A stretch of DNA of 64,000 nt from Stenomitos rutilans HA7619-LM2 (GCA_019358945.1 JAHHIE010000004.1:1-64000); one strand, 5' to 3'. Shown: positions 27,479 to 36,147, numbered from the stretch's first letter. A program made the numbers and translations. Notes: generated by a model not told the origin, from the letters alone.

Positions 27479-27829
27479 CTACTCACGGGCGGAAGGGCGA
27501 TCGGTAGAGGGTGCCTCTCTTGGAGGATGTAGCATCAGCTCTAAAAGGCCACAAGTGTCAGCCGTTAGCAAAATGCGTCCTGTTGAAGGATGACGCAAGC
27601 TAATCCAGAGGCTACAGCTAGTCACAGAACTGCTAAGCACAATGGCCGTATACTGTTGAGCCAGTTTGCAGCCAAGCTGATAGACTTGCGGACGTTTTTG
27701 GAGCGTAAATGACTCTAGACGGCAATACAGTTCACTTTGGTGATACATGCCGCAGTGAACACTGCCATTGAACCAAAAATTAAACGTAAAGATCTGATCC
27801 TCGTTAATTACTAAGGGCAACACAAGCAC
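27479..27829 (-). CDS. Conserved-looking cyanobacterial protein of unknown function
   Basis: A 116-residue protein that starts at a GTG (27829). The first 60 residues look like a folded beta-rich unit (VINEDQIFTFNFWFNGSVHCGMYH, then SELYCRLESFTL) and a helix (VYQLGCKLAQQ) follows; the last 15 residues are a Pro/Ser/Arg tail. It has no signal peptide or membrane helix. The regular alternation of hydrophobic residues and the aromatic content suggest a real protein, and I have the impression of similar short cyanobacterial proteins, but I cannot name a family. It stands alone. Confidence 0.55.
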   Translation of the reverse strand: MLVLPLVINEDQIFTFNFWFNGSVHCGMYHQSELYCRLESFTLQKRPQVYQLGCKLAQQYTAIVLSSSVTSCSLWISLRHPSTGRILLTADTCGLLELMLHPPREAPSTDRPSARE

Positions 27830-27869
27830 GACCTATAGAAAAACGGCTGAGTAGGCAGATCAAATTGTT

Positions 27870-28003
27870 TGTAGGATGGGTAGAGCAGAGCGAAACTCAT
27901 GCAGACGTAAAGCTTTTCCTTTGGAACGCTTCGTGAAGGGCATGGCTACGCTAAAGGTTTCATTCTATTGCTACGCAACGCTTACGTAACAGCCCAACCT
28001 ACA
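27870..28003. repeat. Degenerate inverted-repeat element of the GTAGGTTGGG family
   Basis: TGTAGGATGGGT at 27870-27881 is answered by CAGCCCAACCTACA at 27990-28003, an imperfect inverted pair about 134 bp apart. The left arm continues AGAGCAGAGCGAAACTCAT, the signature of a repeat very common in cyanobacterial spacers. Inside are further short inverted motifs (GGAACGCTTCGTG, GCTACGCAACGC). It occupies most of the 305-bp gap between two minus-strand genes. Confidence 0.65.
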
Positions 28004-28134
28004 TCATCTTCCATTTAATTGTGCCCACCTACTGACGTGATTCGACAACCTGCTTTCCAGTATGGGTTGAAGGGCTTGGTAACCAAACGTTACTCAAGAA
28101 ATAGTGACAAAGAAATAATGGCAGAAAAGCAATG

Positions 28135-28851
28135 TTATGGTGCAACGTCCGTGTGCGATCGCCCGTTCTGTCTACTAGCTAGCCGTTCTTGCCAAAGTTG
28201 ATCGATCGTGACGAAGCGATAGCCTTGTGCCAGAAGTAAAGGTAGCAATTGCGCGACGGTTTCGGCTACATCGGCCCCACCATGAGCACCATCGTGCAGC
28301 ACAATAATGGAGCCGTTTCTCACCTGTTGCAGAATACGTTGTACAACCTTGGTTGCACCTGGTCTAACCCAGTCTTCAGGCACGACACTCCACATGACAG
28401 GGCGATACTGCCATTGCTGAAGCAGCGTCAGGGTGTGAGGGGTAAAGAGACCGTAAGGTGGTCGAACGTCGCGCACACTTGTTGAGGGAAGCTGGCAAGT
28501 TTGGGTGATTTCGGCCTGGGTTTGAGCCAGCGTTTGCTGGAGTGCTGCTGCCGAAAGGAGGGGAAACGAGCGATGGTCGTATCCATGTAGCCCAAGCCAG
28601 TGGCCTTGCTCGAAGATAGCGCGGGCAACAGTGGGCGATCGCTGTACACAGGCTCCTAACCAAAAGAAGCTAGCGGTGACACCGTAACGTTCTAAGGTTT
28701 CTAGGAGTGGGGGCGTGTAGCGAGGATGAGGCCCATCGTCAAAGGTCAGAGCGATCGTAGGGCGAGACTCGTCTCCAGACCACAAACAGTGAGGGAACAG
28801 TGGTTTGAGCGCTTGATACAGCAGCGGATAGGCAGGAGCGAAGGACATCAC
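28135..28851 (-). CDS. NodB-type polysaccharide deacetylase
   Basis: A 238-residue carbohydrate esterase family 4 protein that removes N- or O-acetyl groups from a polysaccharide such as peptidoglycan or chitin-like glycans. Motif 1 is ALTFDDGPHPRYTP (catalytic base and metal Asp), motif 2 is LGLHGYDHRSF (metal His), motif 3 is VRPPYGLFTP, and a later IIVLHDGAHGG supplies the remaining catalytic residues. In motif 2 the canonical H-S/T-x-x-H appears as H-G-Y-D-H. No clear signal peptide is seen; the N-terminus (YPLLYQALKPLFPHCLW) is mildly hydrophobic. The receiver-like gene ends 6 bases upstream, so the two are probably one operon. Confidence 0.9.
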   Translation of the reverse strand: MMSFAPAYPLLYQALKPLFPHCLWSGDESRPTIALTFDDGPHPRYTPPLLETLERYGVTASFFWLGACVQRSPTVARAIFEQGHWLGLHGYDHRSFPLLSAAALQQTLAQTQAEITQTCQLPSTSVRDVRPPYGLFTPHTLTLLQQWQYRPVMWSVVPEDWVRPGATKVVQRILQQVRNGSIIVLHDGAHGGADVAETVAQLLPLLLAQGYRFVTIDQLWQERLASRQNGRSHTDVAP

Positions 28852-28857
28852 GTTATG

Positions 28858-29253
28858 CTATACCGCCAGACAAAATGCTTGGCGAGTATGCGCCGATTGC
28901 ACTAACGATGACAACACTTCACTGCTTAACGGATAGACCAGAAAGCCATCAAAACCAGGATTTTCCTCTTGATGCATCCACCGGGGTGCATGAAAATCAG
29001 TCAAGGCAACAAATGTGGTGCGATAGGTGCTGGCGTAAGCACGCAAGTCTTGAAGTAGGGCATGAGACCAGTTTTGATGATCACCAGTCAAAATAATGAG
29101 AAACGGCGGCTGACGAGTGAGTTGAGCAAGCGCTTCCTCTTCCGAACCTGCACTCGTCACAGAGTAACTGGAGCAACGAAGCAACGATGCCAGCACATGC
29201 ACCTCACGGGGCTGCTTCGCCAATAGAAGAATATCGCTCGATGGTGATTGCAT
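28858..29253 (-). CDS. Degenerate receiver-like (pseudo-response-regulator) protein
   Basis: A 131-residue single-domain protein with the alternating strand-helix layout of a CheY-type receiver: DILLLAKQPREVHVLASLLR, SYSVTSAGSEEEALAQL, PPFLIILTGDH, TTFVALTDF and GFDGFLVYPLSSEVL. The phospho-acceptor position is unclear, and the invariant Lys before Pro in the last loop is Tyr (VYPLSS), so phosphorylation is unlikely. It would act as a phosphorylation-independent adaptor. It lies 6 bases before the NodB-type deacetylase on the same strand, which suggests a joint role, perhaps in cell-envelope control. Confidence 0.65.
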   Translation of the reverse strand: MQSPSSDILLLAKQPREVHVLASLLRCSSYSVTSAGSEEEALAQLTRQPPFLIILTGDHQNWSHALLQDLRAYASTYRTTFVALTDFHAPRWMHQEENPGFDGFLVYPLSSEVLSSLVQSAHTRQAFCLAV

Positions 29254-29793
29254 AGTGCAAAACGGCAGGCTGTTTGCCCATATCAGAAAGAATCTTGTCC
29301 AGGGAAGAACTTAACGCTGGAATTCAATATACCGTCTCTCAAGAGATTAGCTTGACAAGCGAAATCGCTGAAATCTTTTTGCTAATTCCTTTTGACGCTC
29401 TTTTGCTTGATTGCAGCGCTTCCATTTTTCTTAGTCTTTACCTTACTCTCAATAAAGGTTTTGAAACATTTCTTAGAATGGATACGATAAATTGTGATTT
29501 AAAACAACGCCTCTAATGGCTAGAGTAGCTTTTCCGTGAGTGTTTCTCTAGTTTCAGGTGCTGTACAAGAGTGGCTGTTTCTTACTTAACCTTACGCTTG
29601 ATACAAGGCAAAGATTTCTACTTGAAAGTTTAGAATTTCCGGCTTGCTCACAGATTGTTTAACTGACAATCTTTAGAATTAATTCCAATTTCCGACTATC
29701 TTCTGTAAGCAAGCCGCCATGTTTCAGGAGGCGATCGCCACCCGCTTGAGCCAATATTTCTTTGCTCCATCCTTTAACGCTTCGAGGATAGCT

Positions 29794-30303
29794 ATGATGA
29801 CCACAAAGCCTGTTAATACTGTTATCGGTGTTGTACTGACAATAGCTTTAGCTGGTTGTACCAGGCTCACCACCGATCGCTACGAGGCGACGGCACTCAC
29901 TCGCTATACGTGGCAAGTGTCGTACAGTGCCGATCCAACCCATACGCGAGGGCAACGCTTTGAAGCCTTTAGCTCGACTACGTTGCTGAACCAGAATGGT
30001 CAAAACCCTGTAGACGCGGTAACAGGGCCAGACGATCGTGGCTTGTGGTGGGCTGCCCTACCGCCACGCCCTACGATGGAGTCGATCGAGCGGCGGCAGC
30101 AACCGTTAGAGCAACCAGATACACCTCAGTTGATTAAGCAAGTAGACTATCGCCTCAGCTTTCAGCGCAAGGGGGCAATGATGACTCTGCCGACCAACTA
30201 CGATGTCTACCGTGAGGCTGTGAAGGCAAAGCGCATTGGCGCTTCACTAGCGCTGACATTGGGCTTGGGCGATCGCACAGTTGAAAAAGCCGAGCACCGC
30301 TGA
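29794..30303 (+). CDS. Predicted lipoprotein of unknown function
   Basis: A 169-residue protein with a lipoprotein signal peptide: basic start MMTTKPVN, hydrophobic TVIGVVLTIA, and lipobox LAGC, with lipidation at Cys about residue 22. The mature part is beta-rich with a YTWQVSYSADPTHTRGQRF stretch, a central polar linker, and a final helix. I do not recognise a domain. The frame is open to 29719, but the signal peptide requires one of the ATGs at 29794/29797. It converges with thyX; the two stops are about 50 bases apart. Confidence 0.7.
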   Translation: MMTTKPVNTVIGVVLTIALAGCTRLTTDRYEATALTRYTWQVSYSADPTHTRGQRFEAFSSTTLLNQNGQNPVDAVTGPDDRGLWWAALPPRPTMESIERRQQPLEQPDTPQLIKQVDYRLSFQRKGAMMTLPTNYDVYREAVKAKRIGASLALTLGLGDRTVEKAEHR

Positions 30304-30356
30304 CGTTTGAACCGCACTCAATTGAAATTGAATCACTGTTTGATAGCGATTGTGTT

Positions 30357-31079
30357 CTATGGTGATAAGCGTGCTTTTTTGAGGCGATTGGCTTCGTACC
30401 AGTCAGCGATCGCGGGTACCCACGCTTGAAAATGGGGCCAGATAAATTCACACAGCTTTTGGGCTTCTAACTGAGCATCGAGCTTCCAGCGCAGATCGAG
30501 CAGGTGCATGAGCGATCGCACGTTGGCTGACATAACCCAGTGCTGCCGCACATCAAAAGGAATTAAGCCTCTAGCGTGTTCCTCCGAAAAGCCTTGCTGG
30601 ATGCGATCAGCATAGTGCTGGCAGGCGGTCAAACACCAGTCCACATCTTGTTGGCGCTGCTCCAGCGTGTAGTCGTAGCGCTTGCCCTGGCGATCGGTGT
30701 AGGCACCCAAGGGACGTAGGTAAAACACGGCTTCGACGGCTTGCTTTCCAGCAGCCACATCGAGAATCCGCTGACCTGTATAGCGAAATGACTGCACGTC
30801 AAAGCTTACGCCCACACGATGCGTCCGGATTTGCTGCATGGTGCTGTGGGGAAACCAGCCGCAGTTGAGAATAATCTGAGGATGTTCGAGTGGCCCATAA
30901 TGTCCCCGATTGCCAGCCAGCAGATTTTTGACGACGATCTCACCACATTTGGTTTCATCGGGCCACTCAGCGCGATCGTCCCAAACAAAGGCTTCGGCAT
31001 AGTCCTGATGCATCGCCGCATAAATCGCCTGCTGGGGATTGGGCGTCTGGCTAATAACCGCAACGGTAAAACGATCCAT
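30357..31079 (-). CDS. thyX: Flavin-dependent thymidylate synthase
   Basis: A 240-residue enzyme that makes dTMP from dUMP using FAD, NADPH and methylene-tetrahydrofolate. The ThyX signature RTHRVGVSFDVQSFRYTGQR (RHR-x7-S type) is intact, and GPLEHPQIILN supplies the substrate-site His. Length is normal. The C-terminal MSANVRSLMHLLDLRWKLDAQLE segment matches the conserved region that binds dUMP. It is present in many cyanobacteria instead of ThyA. It stands alone, converging with a lipoprotein gene. Confidence 0.95.
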   Translation of the reverse strand: MDRFTVAVISQTPNPQQAIYAAMHQDYAEAFVWDDRAEWPDETKCGEIVVKNLLAGNRGHYGPLEHPQIILNCGWFPHSTMQQIRTHRVGVSFDVQSFRYTGQRILDVAAGKQAVEAVFYLRPLGAYTDRQGKRYDYTLEQRQQDVDWCLTACQHYADRIQQGFSEEHARGLIPFDVRQHWVMSANVRSLMHLLDLRWKLDAQLEAQKLCEFIWPHFQAWVPAIADWYEANRLKKARLSP

Positions 31080-31188
31080 ACGTGGAGCACTAGAACTTTA
31101 AGCTCTCTAGAATACGAGGTTTGGTCAGCAATAGAGATTTGATTGGAATTTCTTAATGCTCTCAGTAGCGACGTTCTCTGTTACGCCA

Positions 31189-31818
31189 TTATTTCACTAC
31201 CGACAGCGACTGTAAGACTTGCGTGTAGGTTTCGATGTTCACGGCACGGCACGGCTTCCAACCGCTACTCGCTGTACTGTCTGGTTGCATGCCGCCTGAA
31301 ATCAGCATTGGGTTTCCTTTAATGCCTAAAAAGCTTACAAGACTCTTGCGATCGTGCAGCTTTTCCGCGTACACCGTTACCAGTCCAAAGCGTGTCCGTA
31401 CTTGCTTGACTTTTTCTAACCCACGCGGCCCATCTTGAGAGGTTCGGATGCTAAGGCAGGTATTTTGTTCTCCCTGATAGTCGATCGCGTAGCCAGAATC
31501 ATCATCACCATTCGCATAGCGGCCTGCCTCACCTTCAGCCCGCACTAACCGAAAGCCGACCGGAAGCCTCGTGGGTACAACGACTGGAATCGGAAGCTGA
31601 GTGAGCCGAGCTTTTTGCACTGGGGAGAGCAAGTTTCCGGTTGCCTGCGCTAGTAGAACAGCCGCTTTTGGTTTAAGCAAGGGGCCAGTAGTTGAAATGG
31701 CGGCAGAGGCGATCACCTCATCTTTGAAGAGCGAGTTGGCGTAACCCAGCTTCGGGGCAAGCGCAACTAGGGTGATCACGAAGGAAGCGCAGGCAGCGGC
31801 TTGGTGAGAGCAGCTCAT
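31189..31818 (-). CDS. Secreted protein of unknown function
   Basis: A 209-residue exported protein: hydrophobic AAACASFVITLVALAPKLGYA gives a signal peptide cleaved near residue 27. The mature region has a linker with KPKAAVLLAQATG, then a compact domain starting at PVVVPTRLPVGFRL and including a pair of Cys (NTCLSIR and GWKPCRAV) that could form a disulfide. I know no function; similar short secreted cyanobacterial proteins with PTRLPxGF motifs seem to exist. It is divergent from the SLATT gene with a 121-bp spacer. Confidence 0.65.
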   Translation of the reverse strand: MSCSHQAAACASFVITLVALAPKLGYANSLFKDEVIASAAISTTGPLLKPKAAVLLAQATGNLLSPVQKARLTQLPIPVVVPTRLPVGFRLVRAEGEAGRYANGDDDSGYAIDYQGEQNTCLSIRTSQDGPRGLEKVKQVRTRFGLVTVYAEKLHDRKSLVSFLGIKGNPMLISGGMQPDSTASSGWKPCRAVNIETYTQVLQSLSVVK

Positions 31819-31939
31819 TCGGTTATCCTTTCAATAGCTAAAAATCTATAAGGTAAATGGCAAGAGCCTTGAACAAGGGCAGCACCAAAATTATTCAGTT
31901 ACCTGTAACACTAACTCGACTTCATACACGCTAAAAATT

Positions 31940-32584
31940 ATGGACACCAAAACAAATCAGCTTAGGCCCAGCACTAACCTGAGACCCCAAAGATTTCCTT
32001 CCGACCTCGACTGGAGCCCGACCAAAAGATTCGACTCGCTTGATCAGCTCTTCAATTTTGTAAATATGGAATGCGAGGATGCGATTCACTGGTATTACGA
32101 GAAAAAGAAATCTAAGGCCATACTTGGCTATTGGCTTCGGTTAGGGGCGATTGTTGCAGTGGCAGCCGCAGGACTCATACCGATTATAGGCATACTATGT
32201 AGCAAGGATCGGGTGCCATGTCTATCTCCGGCATGGGCAACCGTTTCTCTTGCCATTGCTGCTTTATTGATTTCACTTGATCGCTTTGGTGGCTACACAA
32301 GTGGATGGGTGCGGTACGTTAGGACAGCGCAGATCATGACATCTTTGCAAGGAGACTTTCTACACGATTGGCAAGTACATCGACACGATCGACAGGCACA
32401 AACGAGTGAAGAAACGAATATTAAAATTACCCAGGACGGTATTTCTATGTGTAAAAAATTTCTCCAAAGCGTAAACACTTTGGTACAGAGTGAGACAAGT
32501 GTATGGGCACAGGAGTTTCAGCAGGCTTTGATGGAAGTCGATCGAGGGTCTAAATCTCGTTCAGATGAATCGAATAATGGATGA
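31940..32584 (+). CDS. SLATT-type two-transmembrane protein
   Basis: A 214-residue protein with two adjacent membrane helices (about 65-88 and 97-115) between cytoplasmic helical arms. The arrangement of an amphipathic YYEKKKSKAILGYWLRLGA segment, a first helix with proline, a second helix ending SLDRFGGYTSGWVRY, and a C-terminal long helix is that of SLATT domains (SMODS- and SLOG-associating two-TM effectors). These are predicted pore-forming effectors in nucleotide-signal defence systems. No cyclase or SLOG partner is adjacent: neighbours are a secreted protein and a TPR protein. The second-strand hairpin at 32727 likely ends the transcript. The family call is by pattern, not by search. 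Confidence 0.7.
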   Translation: MDTKTNQLRPSTNLRPQRFPSDLDWSPTKRFDSLDQLFNFVNMECEDAIHWYYEKKKSKAILGYWLRLGAIVAVAAAGLIPIIGILCSKDRVPCLSPAWATVSLAIAALLISLDRFGGYTSGWVRYVRTAQIMTSLQGDFLHDWQVHRHDRQAQTSEETNIKITQDGISMCKKFLQSVNTLVQSETSVWAQEFQQALMEVDRGSKSRSDESNNG

Positions 32585-32726
32585 AGCATAGAGGCAAAGC
32601 GTACAGGAAAGCTTGCGCTCTTAAGAAGGAATGACTGGACGTAAGCTTTGCCCTACTCTGATTTGTCATTGGCGCTCAGTTTTGGCTGGATTAGCAGTGT
32701 TTCTTCTGCCTTTGTGCTAGCGATCC

Positions 32727-32760
32727 TGCCCGAAAGACATTTTCCGGGCATTTTTATGGT
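32727..32760 (+). terminator. Terminator after the SLATT gene
   Basis: TGCCCG (32727-32732) and CGGGCA (32745-32750), extended by AAA/TTT with one bulged base, form a stem with a short loop, followed by TTTTTATGGTTTT. It lies about 140 bases after the SLATT stop and before the TPR gene. Confidence 0.65.
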
Positions 32761-32829
32761 TTTATGCCACCATAGACAGCAGATGAAGTAAGCCATCTAT
32801 TATCTATCCAACGTTTCAAAGGCTGACCC

Positions 32830-33714
32830 GTGCCCAATCGTAATTCTTTCCTGGCATTCGTCTTTCTTCTTGGCTTATGGGGTGCTGCCCAGCCAGCTTC
32901 GGCGCAGTCTTTGGTGCCTCATACAGTGCAGTTAGATTCAACAAAGTTAGAGCGACAGGGGTTAAGCTTGGCGCAGGAAGCCGCACAGTTGGCTCAGTTT
33001 CAGCAGTATGAGTTGGCACTGCCAAGGGCACGCTTGGCTACTCAGCTAGCGCCGAAGAGTCCCGAAATCTGGTCGCTGCTGGGCGGTCTGTATTTGCAAA
33101 CCAATGACCTGGATGGTGGCATTACTGCTCTTAAAACGGCGCAGACCCTGGATCAAAAAAATGCAGCCGTGCTGTTTGCTCTGGGATCAGCTTATTTTCA
33201 GAAAAACAGTTACACGACGGCGATCGATTATCTGAAATCGGGTCTAAAGATCAAGCCAAATGTTCCAGGCGCTTTGTTTGACCTGGGCAATGCGTATTTG
33301 ATGCTGCGTCAATTTACAGATGCACTGGCTCAATACGAGAAAGCGGTGGCTCAAGATAAAACGTTCTGGCCTGCGATTAACAATATTGGGTTGATCAAAT
33401 ACGAAAGCGGCGACGTGGATGAAGCGATTCGGCGCTGGCGGGCGGCTGTGGCGATTGATACCAAAGCGGCAGAACCTCAGCTTGCAATGGCTGTCGCGCT
33501 GTATGCTAAAGGCGATCGTGAGCAGGGTTTGGCGTTAGGCGAAACGGCAATTCAGATCGATAGTCGCTACAGCGATTTGAAATTTCTCAAAGAGAATCTT
33601 TGGGGCAATCGCTTATTAGCCGATACAAAGAAATTTCTTGAGACCCCTCGCATCAGAGCCACGATTGCCCAGGCGCAAGGGTCTACCCCAAAGCGACCGT
33701 CTTCACCGCAGTAG
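32830..33714 (+). CDS. Exported TPR-repeat protein
   Basis: A 294-residue protein that starts at GTG 32830. A signal peptide (FLAFVFLLGLWGAAQPASAQS) is followed by at least five tetratricopeptide repeats between about 45 and 255, for example EIWSLLGGLYLQTNDLDGGI, AVLFALGSAYFQKNSYTTAI, GALFDLGNAYLMLRQFTDAL and PAINNIGLIKYESGDVDEAI. TPR solenoids bind partner proteins; this one is likely periplasmic or in the thylakoid lumen. The next gene, a YdcF-like protein, begins about 120 bases downstream on the same strand. Confidence 0.85.
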   Translation: MPNRNSFLAFVFLLGLWGAAQPASAQSLVPHTVQLDSTKLERQGLSLAQEAAQLAQFQQYELALPRARLATQLAPKSPEIWSLLGGLYLQTNDLDGGITALKTAQTLDQKNAAVLFALGSAYFQKNSYTTAIDYLKSGLKIKPNVPGALFDLGNAYLMLRQFTDALAQYEKAVAQDKTFWPAINNIGLIKYESGDVDEAIRRWRAAVAIDTKAAEPQLAMAVALYAKGDREQGLALGETAIQIDSRYSDLKFLKENLWGNRLLADTKKFLETPRIRATIAQAQGSTPKRPSSPQ

Positions 33715-33836
33715 AGGCAGGGCTTTGAGCCGTTTGAGACAAAAAACGGCTGCATTCTAAAAAATGGCGTTGTTTTTGACAGGGGTGCTATCAAAAGTGT
33801 GATAGCTTGCCCCCAACAGTGTTTGACGCATTCATC

Positions 33837-34448
33837 ATGGGACTGAGGGGACTGCTCTACTTGAATCATGCACGCGTCAGGGTTCATAAGCCCAGACGGC
33901 TGAAGGTGCGATCGTTGCTATGGCTGCTGATCCTTGCGCCATCGCTCTGGTTTGGCTATCGCGAACTTAAAAGCTATTTTGTGCGACCACAGGCCATATT
34001 GGTGCTGGGTGGCACACCCAAACGTGAGAACTTTGCGGCTGAGTTTGCGCGGCAGCATCCAAAAATTCCGATTTGGGTTTCTGGCGGTAGCCCAGAGGCT
34101 TATACAGAGGGCGTTTTTGCAGATGCAGGTGTAAACCCGATGCGTCTTCATATCGATCGCAACGCGGTTGATACGGTCAGCAACTTTACTACCCTGGTTG
34201 ATCAGTTTCGAGCCAGAAGGATCAATAGCGTTTATTTAATTACCTCTGACTACCACATGCGTCGTGCCCGCGTGATTGGGGAACTTGTCTTTGGCAGTCG
34301 AGGAATTGTTCTCAAACCAGTACCCATGCCGTCTGACCGGGCAACCGAGCCGTTGGCTAAAACGGTGCGAGATGGTGCAAGGGCAATGCTGTGGCTGACA
34401 ACAGGGCATACAGGCTCTACGTTGGTGCACCGTGCCGACGATCGCTAA
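33837..34448 (+). CDS. YdcF-family (DUF218) membrane-anchored protein
   Basis: A 203-residue protein with a basic N-terminus, one membrane helix (SLLWLLILAPSLWFGY, about 24-39), and a DUF218 domain: AILVLGGTPKRENFAAEFA, then KIPIWVSGGSPEAY, then RNAVDTVSNFTTLVDQF and YLITSDYHMRRARVIG. This pattern (LGG, SGG, T..N, TS.YH..R) is intact. DUF218 proteins such as SanA and YdcF affect envelope integrity and one binds S-adenosylmethionine; the substrate is unknown. The frame is open from a TTG at 33807, but ATG 33837 is preferred. Confidence 0.85.
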   Translation: MGLRGLLYLNHARVRVHKPRRLKVRSLLWLLILAPSLWFGYRELKSYFVRPQAILVLGGTPKRENFAAEFARQHPKIPIWVSGGSPEAYTEGVFADAGVNPMRLHIDRNAVDTVSNFTTLVDQFRARRINSVYLITSDYHMRRARVIGELVFGSRGIVLKPVPMPSDRATEPLAKTVRDGARAMLWLTTGHTGSTLVHRADDR

Positions 34449-34488
34449 ACCCAGCGCTTGGCTCAGGGGTACTCTTCAGAAAGCTTGC

Positions 34489-35226
34489 TTAGAGACGCTG
34501 CTTCACCCATGCTACGGCACTTGGAACATCAGCGACTCGATCGCCCTGAGGCATCGGCGGACGCTGCACCATGACGATCGGCAGCCCTAACTCTCTTGCC
34601 GCCATAATCTTGGCGTAGGTTGCATCGCCCCCACTGTTTTTACTGACGATCGCGTCAATCTCATACTTCTTCAGCAGGTCTCTTTCGCTATCCAGGGTAA
34701 AAGGGCCACGATCAAGCAACAGTTCTCCAGATGGTAATGGTAGATCGGCTGCTGGGGGATCAATCGAGCGCATCAGAAACCAGCGATCGGTTATGGGGGC
34801 AAACGGTGCCAGTTGCTGCCTACCGATCGTCAGAAAAACTCGCTTGGCAGATTTCGGCATGGCTTGGGCGGCAGCTTCTACGGTCTCAACTTCCAACCAG
34901 CGATCGCCCACTATCTTTTGCCACTCCGGTCGTACCAGCATTAAATGTGGTAAACCGACTGTGGTAGCAGCAGCAGCAGCATGCCAGGAAATTTGGGCGG
35001 CAAACGGGTGCGTCGCATCGATCAGTAGATCAATACAGTGTTCTTGAAGATAGGTGGCAAGTCCATTTGAACCGCCAAAACCACCTATACGTATCATCCC
35101 TACAGGGGCAGAGGGTTGTAGAGTCCGTCCAGCCAGCGATGAAGTAACCGTAACGCCCGGAAGTTGTAAGAGATGGGTTGCTAAGGCGGTTGCATCACCT
35201 GTGCCACCCAAAATGAGCACTTGCAT
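34489..35226 (-). CDS. cobK: Precorrin-6A/cobalt-precorrin-6A reductase
   Basis: A 245-residue enzyme that reduces precorrin-6A (or its cobalt form) in cobalamin synthesis. The NAD(P)-binding start is MQVLILGGTGDATALA; LLIDATHPFAAQISWHAA and FLTIGRQQLAPF are family landmarks, followed by the LLDRGPFTLDSERDLLKKYEIDAIVSKNSGG segment (split here: RGPFTLDSE and KNSGGDATYAKI), which is the classic CobK/CbiJ signature. Length is normal. The frame is open to a TTG at 35244, but ATG 35226 fits the family. No other cobalamin gene is adjacent, so the pathway is scattered. Confidence 0.93.
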   Translation of the reverse strand: MQVLILGGTGDATALATHLLQLPGVTVTSSLAGRTLQPSAPVGMIRIGGFGGSNGLATYLQEHCIDLLIDATHPFAAQISWHAAAAATTVGLPHLMLVRPEWQKIVGDRWLEVETVEAAAQAMPKSAKRVFLTIGRQQLAPFAPITDRWFLMRSIDPPAADLPLPSGELLLDRGPFTLDSERDLLKKYEIDAIVSKNSGGDATYAKIMAARELGLPIVMVQRPPMPQGDRVADVPSAVAWVKQRL

Positions 35227-35334
35227 AGTTTGATTAGCGATCAATAGTCAGCCAAAAGCTGATCGCTGACTGCTGACCGCTAACGGCTTTAACCCAAATC
35301 ATGTTCCTGAACCCAAGCTGATCGCTCAATATCC

Positions 35335-36147
35335 TTACTTCGTTGATAGCTTTGCCGGATCGAGATTGATAAACGGAAGCGCTCCGTTGCCGCCCATCAC
35401 CTGCGGAAACTTGCCGTCCCATTTTTCGATCGCCTGTTTCTGAAGCAGTTCTGGGGTCAGCGTTTCACGTAGTAGGCGCTGGGCTTCTGCCTGCCCCTTA
35501 GAGCGATTTACCGTAGCCTCCGCTTCTTGCTCGGCTTCCTGAGCCACATAAACGGCTCGTTGTGCCCGCTGTTCCGCAATTTGCTTCTCTTCCACCGCTT
35601 TAGAAAATTCGGGCGAAAACGTGAGATCGACCACGCTGGTATCCAGCACGATAATGCCGTATTTATTCAGGCGTTCGCCCAACGCCATGTCAAAGTCTTG
35701 CTTCAACTCATCCCGTTTGGTAATGGCCTCTTCGATCGTGCGTCGTGCTGCCGCAATCTTAAACGACTCCTGGGTTTGCGGGGCAATAATCTTCGACACA
35801 ATATTTTGCAAGCTACCTTGCGTTCGTCGAATATTTACAACCTGAGTGGGATCTAAGCGAAAGTTAATGGCAAAGCTAGCGGTCAAATCTTGTAAATCGC
35901 GAGTCGAACTCTGTGCGGGTACCTCAAACTTTTGCACCGTCAGATCATAAATATCAACTCTGGAGACAAACGGCGGTTTGACGTGAATCCCTTCGAGCAA
36001 CTCCCCGTCCCGCGCTTTACCCAGAATGCTCATAACTCCAGCTTCACCGGGATTGATGATAACAAAGGCATTCAGCCCTAACAGCGCCACAATGCCGACG
36101 ATCACCAATAATGCGGTCGTCTGCCAAGTTTGATGCGAACTACTCAC
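35335..36147 (-). CDS. SPFH/prohibitin-like membrane protein
   Basis: A 270-residue protein anchored by one N-terminal helix (TTALLVIVGIVALLGLNAFVII) with an SPFH domain behind it: INPGEAGVMSILGKARDGELLEGIHVKPPF in two parts, then ASFAINFRLDPTQVVNI, then a long helix (KAVEEKQIAEQRAQRAVYVAQEAEQEAEA). It is most like cyanobacterial prohibitin (Phb) proteins, which form large membrane-bound rings. Its start is a GTG at 36147, selected by the perfect AAAGGAGAT ribosome-binding site just upstream; the open frame to 36216 has no such site. Confidence 0.9.
   Translation of the reverse strand: MSSSHQTWQTTALLVIVGIVALLGLNAFVIINPGEAGVMSILGKARDGELLEGIHVKPPFVSRVDIYDLTVQKFEVPAQSSTRDLQDLTASFAINFRLDPTQVVNIRRTQGSLQNIVSKIIAPQTQESFKIAAARRTIEEAITKRDELKQDFDMALGERLNKYGIIVLDTSVVDLTFSPEFSKAVEEKQIAEQRAQRAVYVAQEAEQEAEATVNRSKGQAEAQRLLRETLTPELLQKQAIEKWDGKFPQVMGGNGALPFINLDPAKLSTK

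Noticed and set aside
29274-29516. 80-codon plus-strand frame between the receiver-like and lipoprotein genes
   Set aside because: No known pattern and an A/T-rich region where chance frames are common.
34489-35226. A cobalamin operon linking CobK with the CobW-type GTPase
   Set aside because: The two genes are 29 kb apart on opposite strands; the GTPase family handles several metals, so no link is shown.
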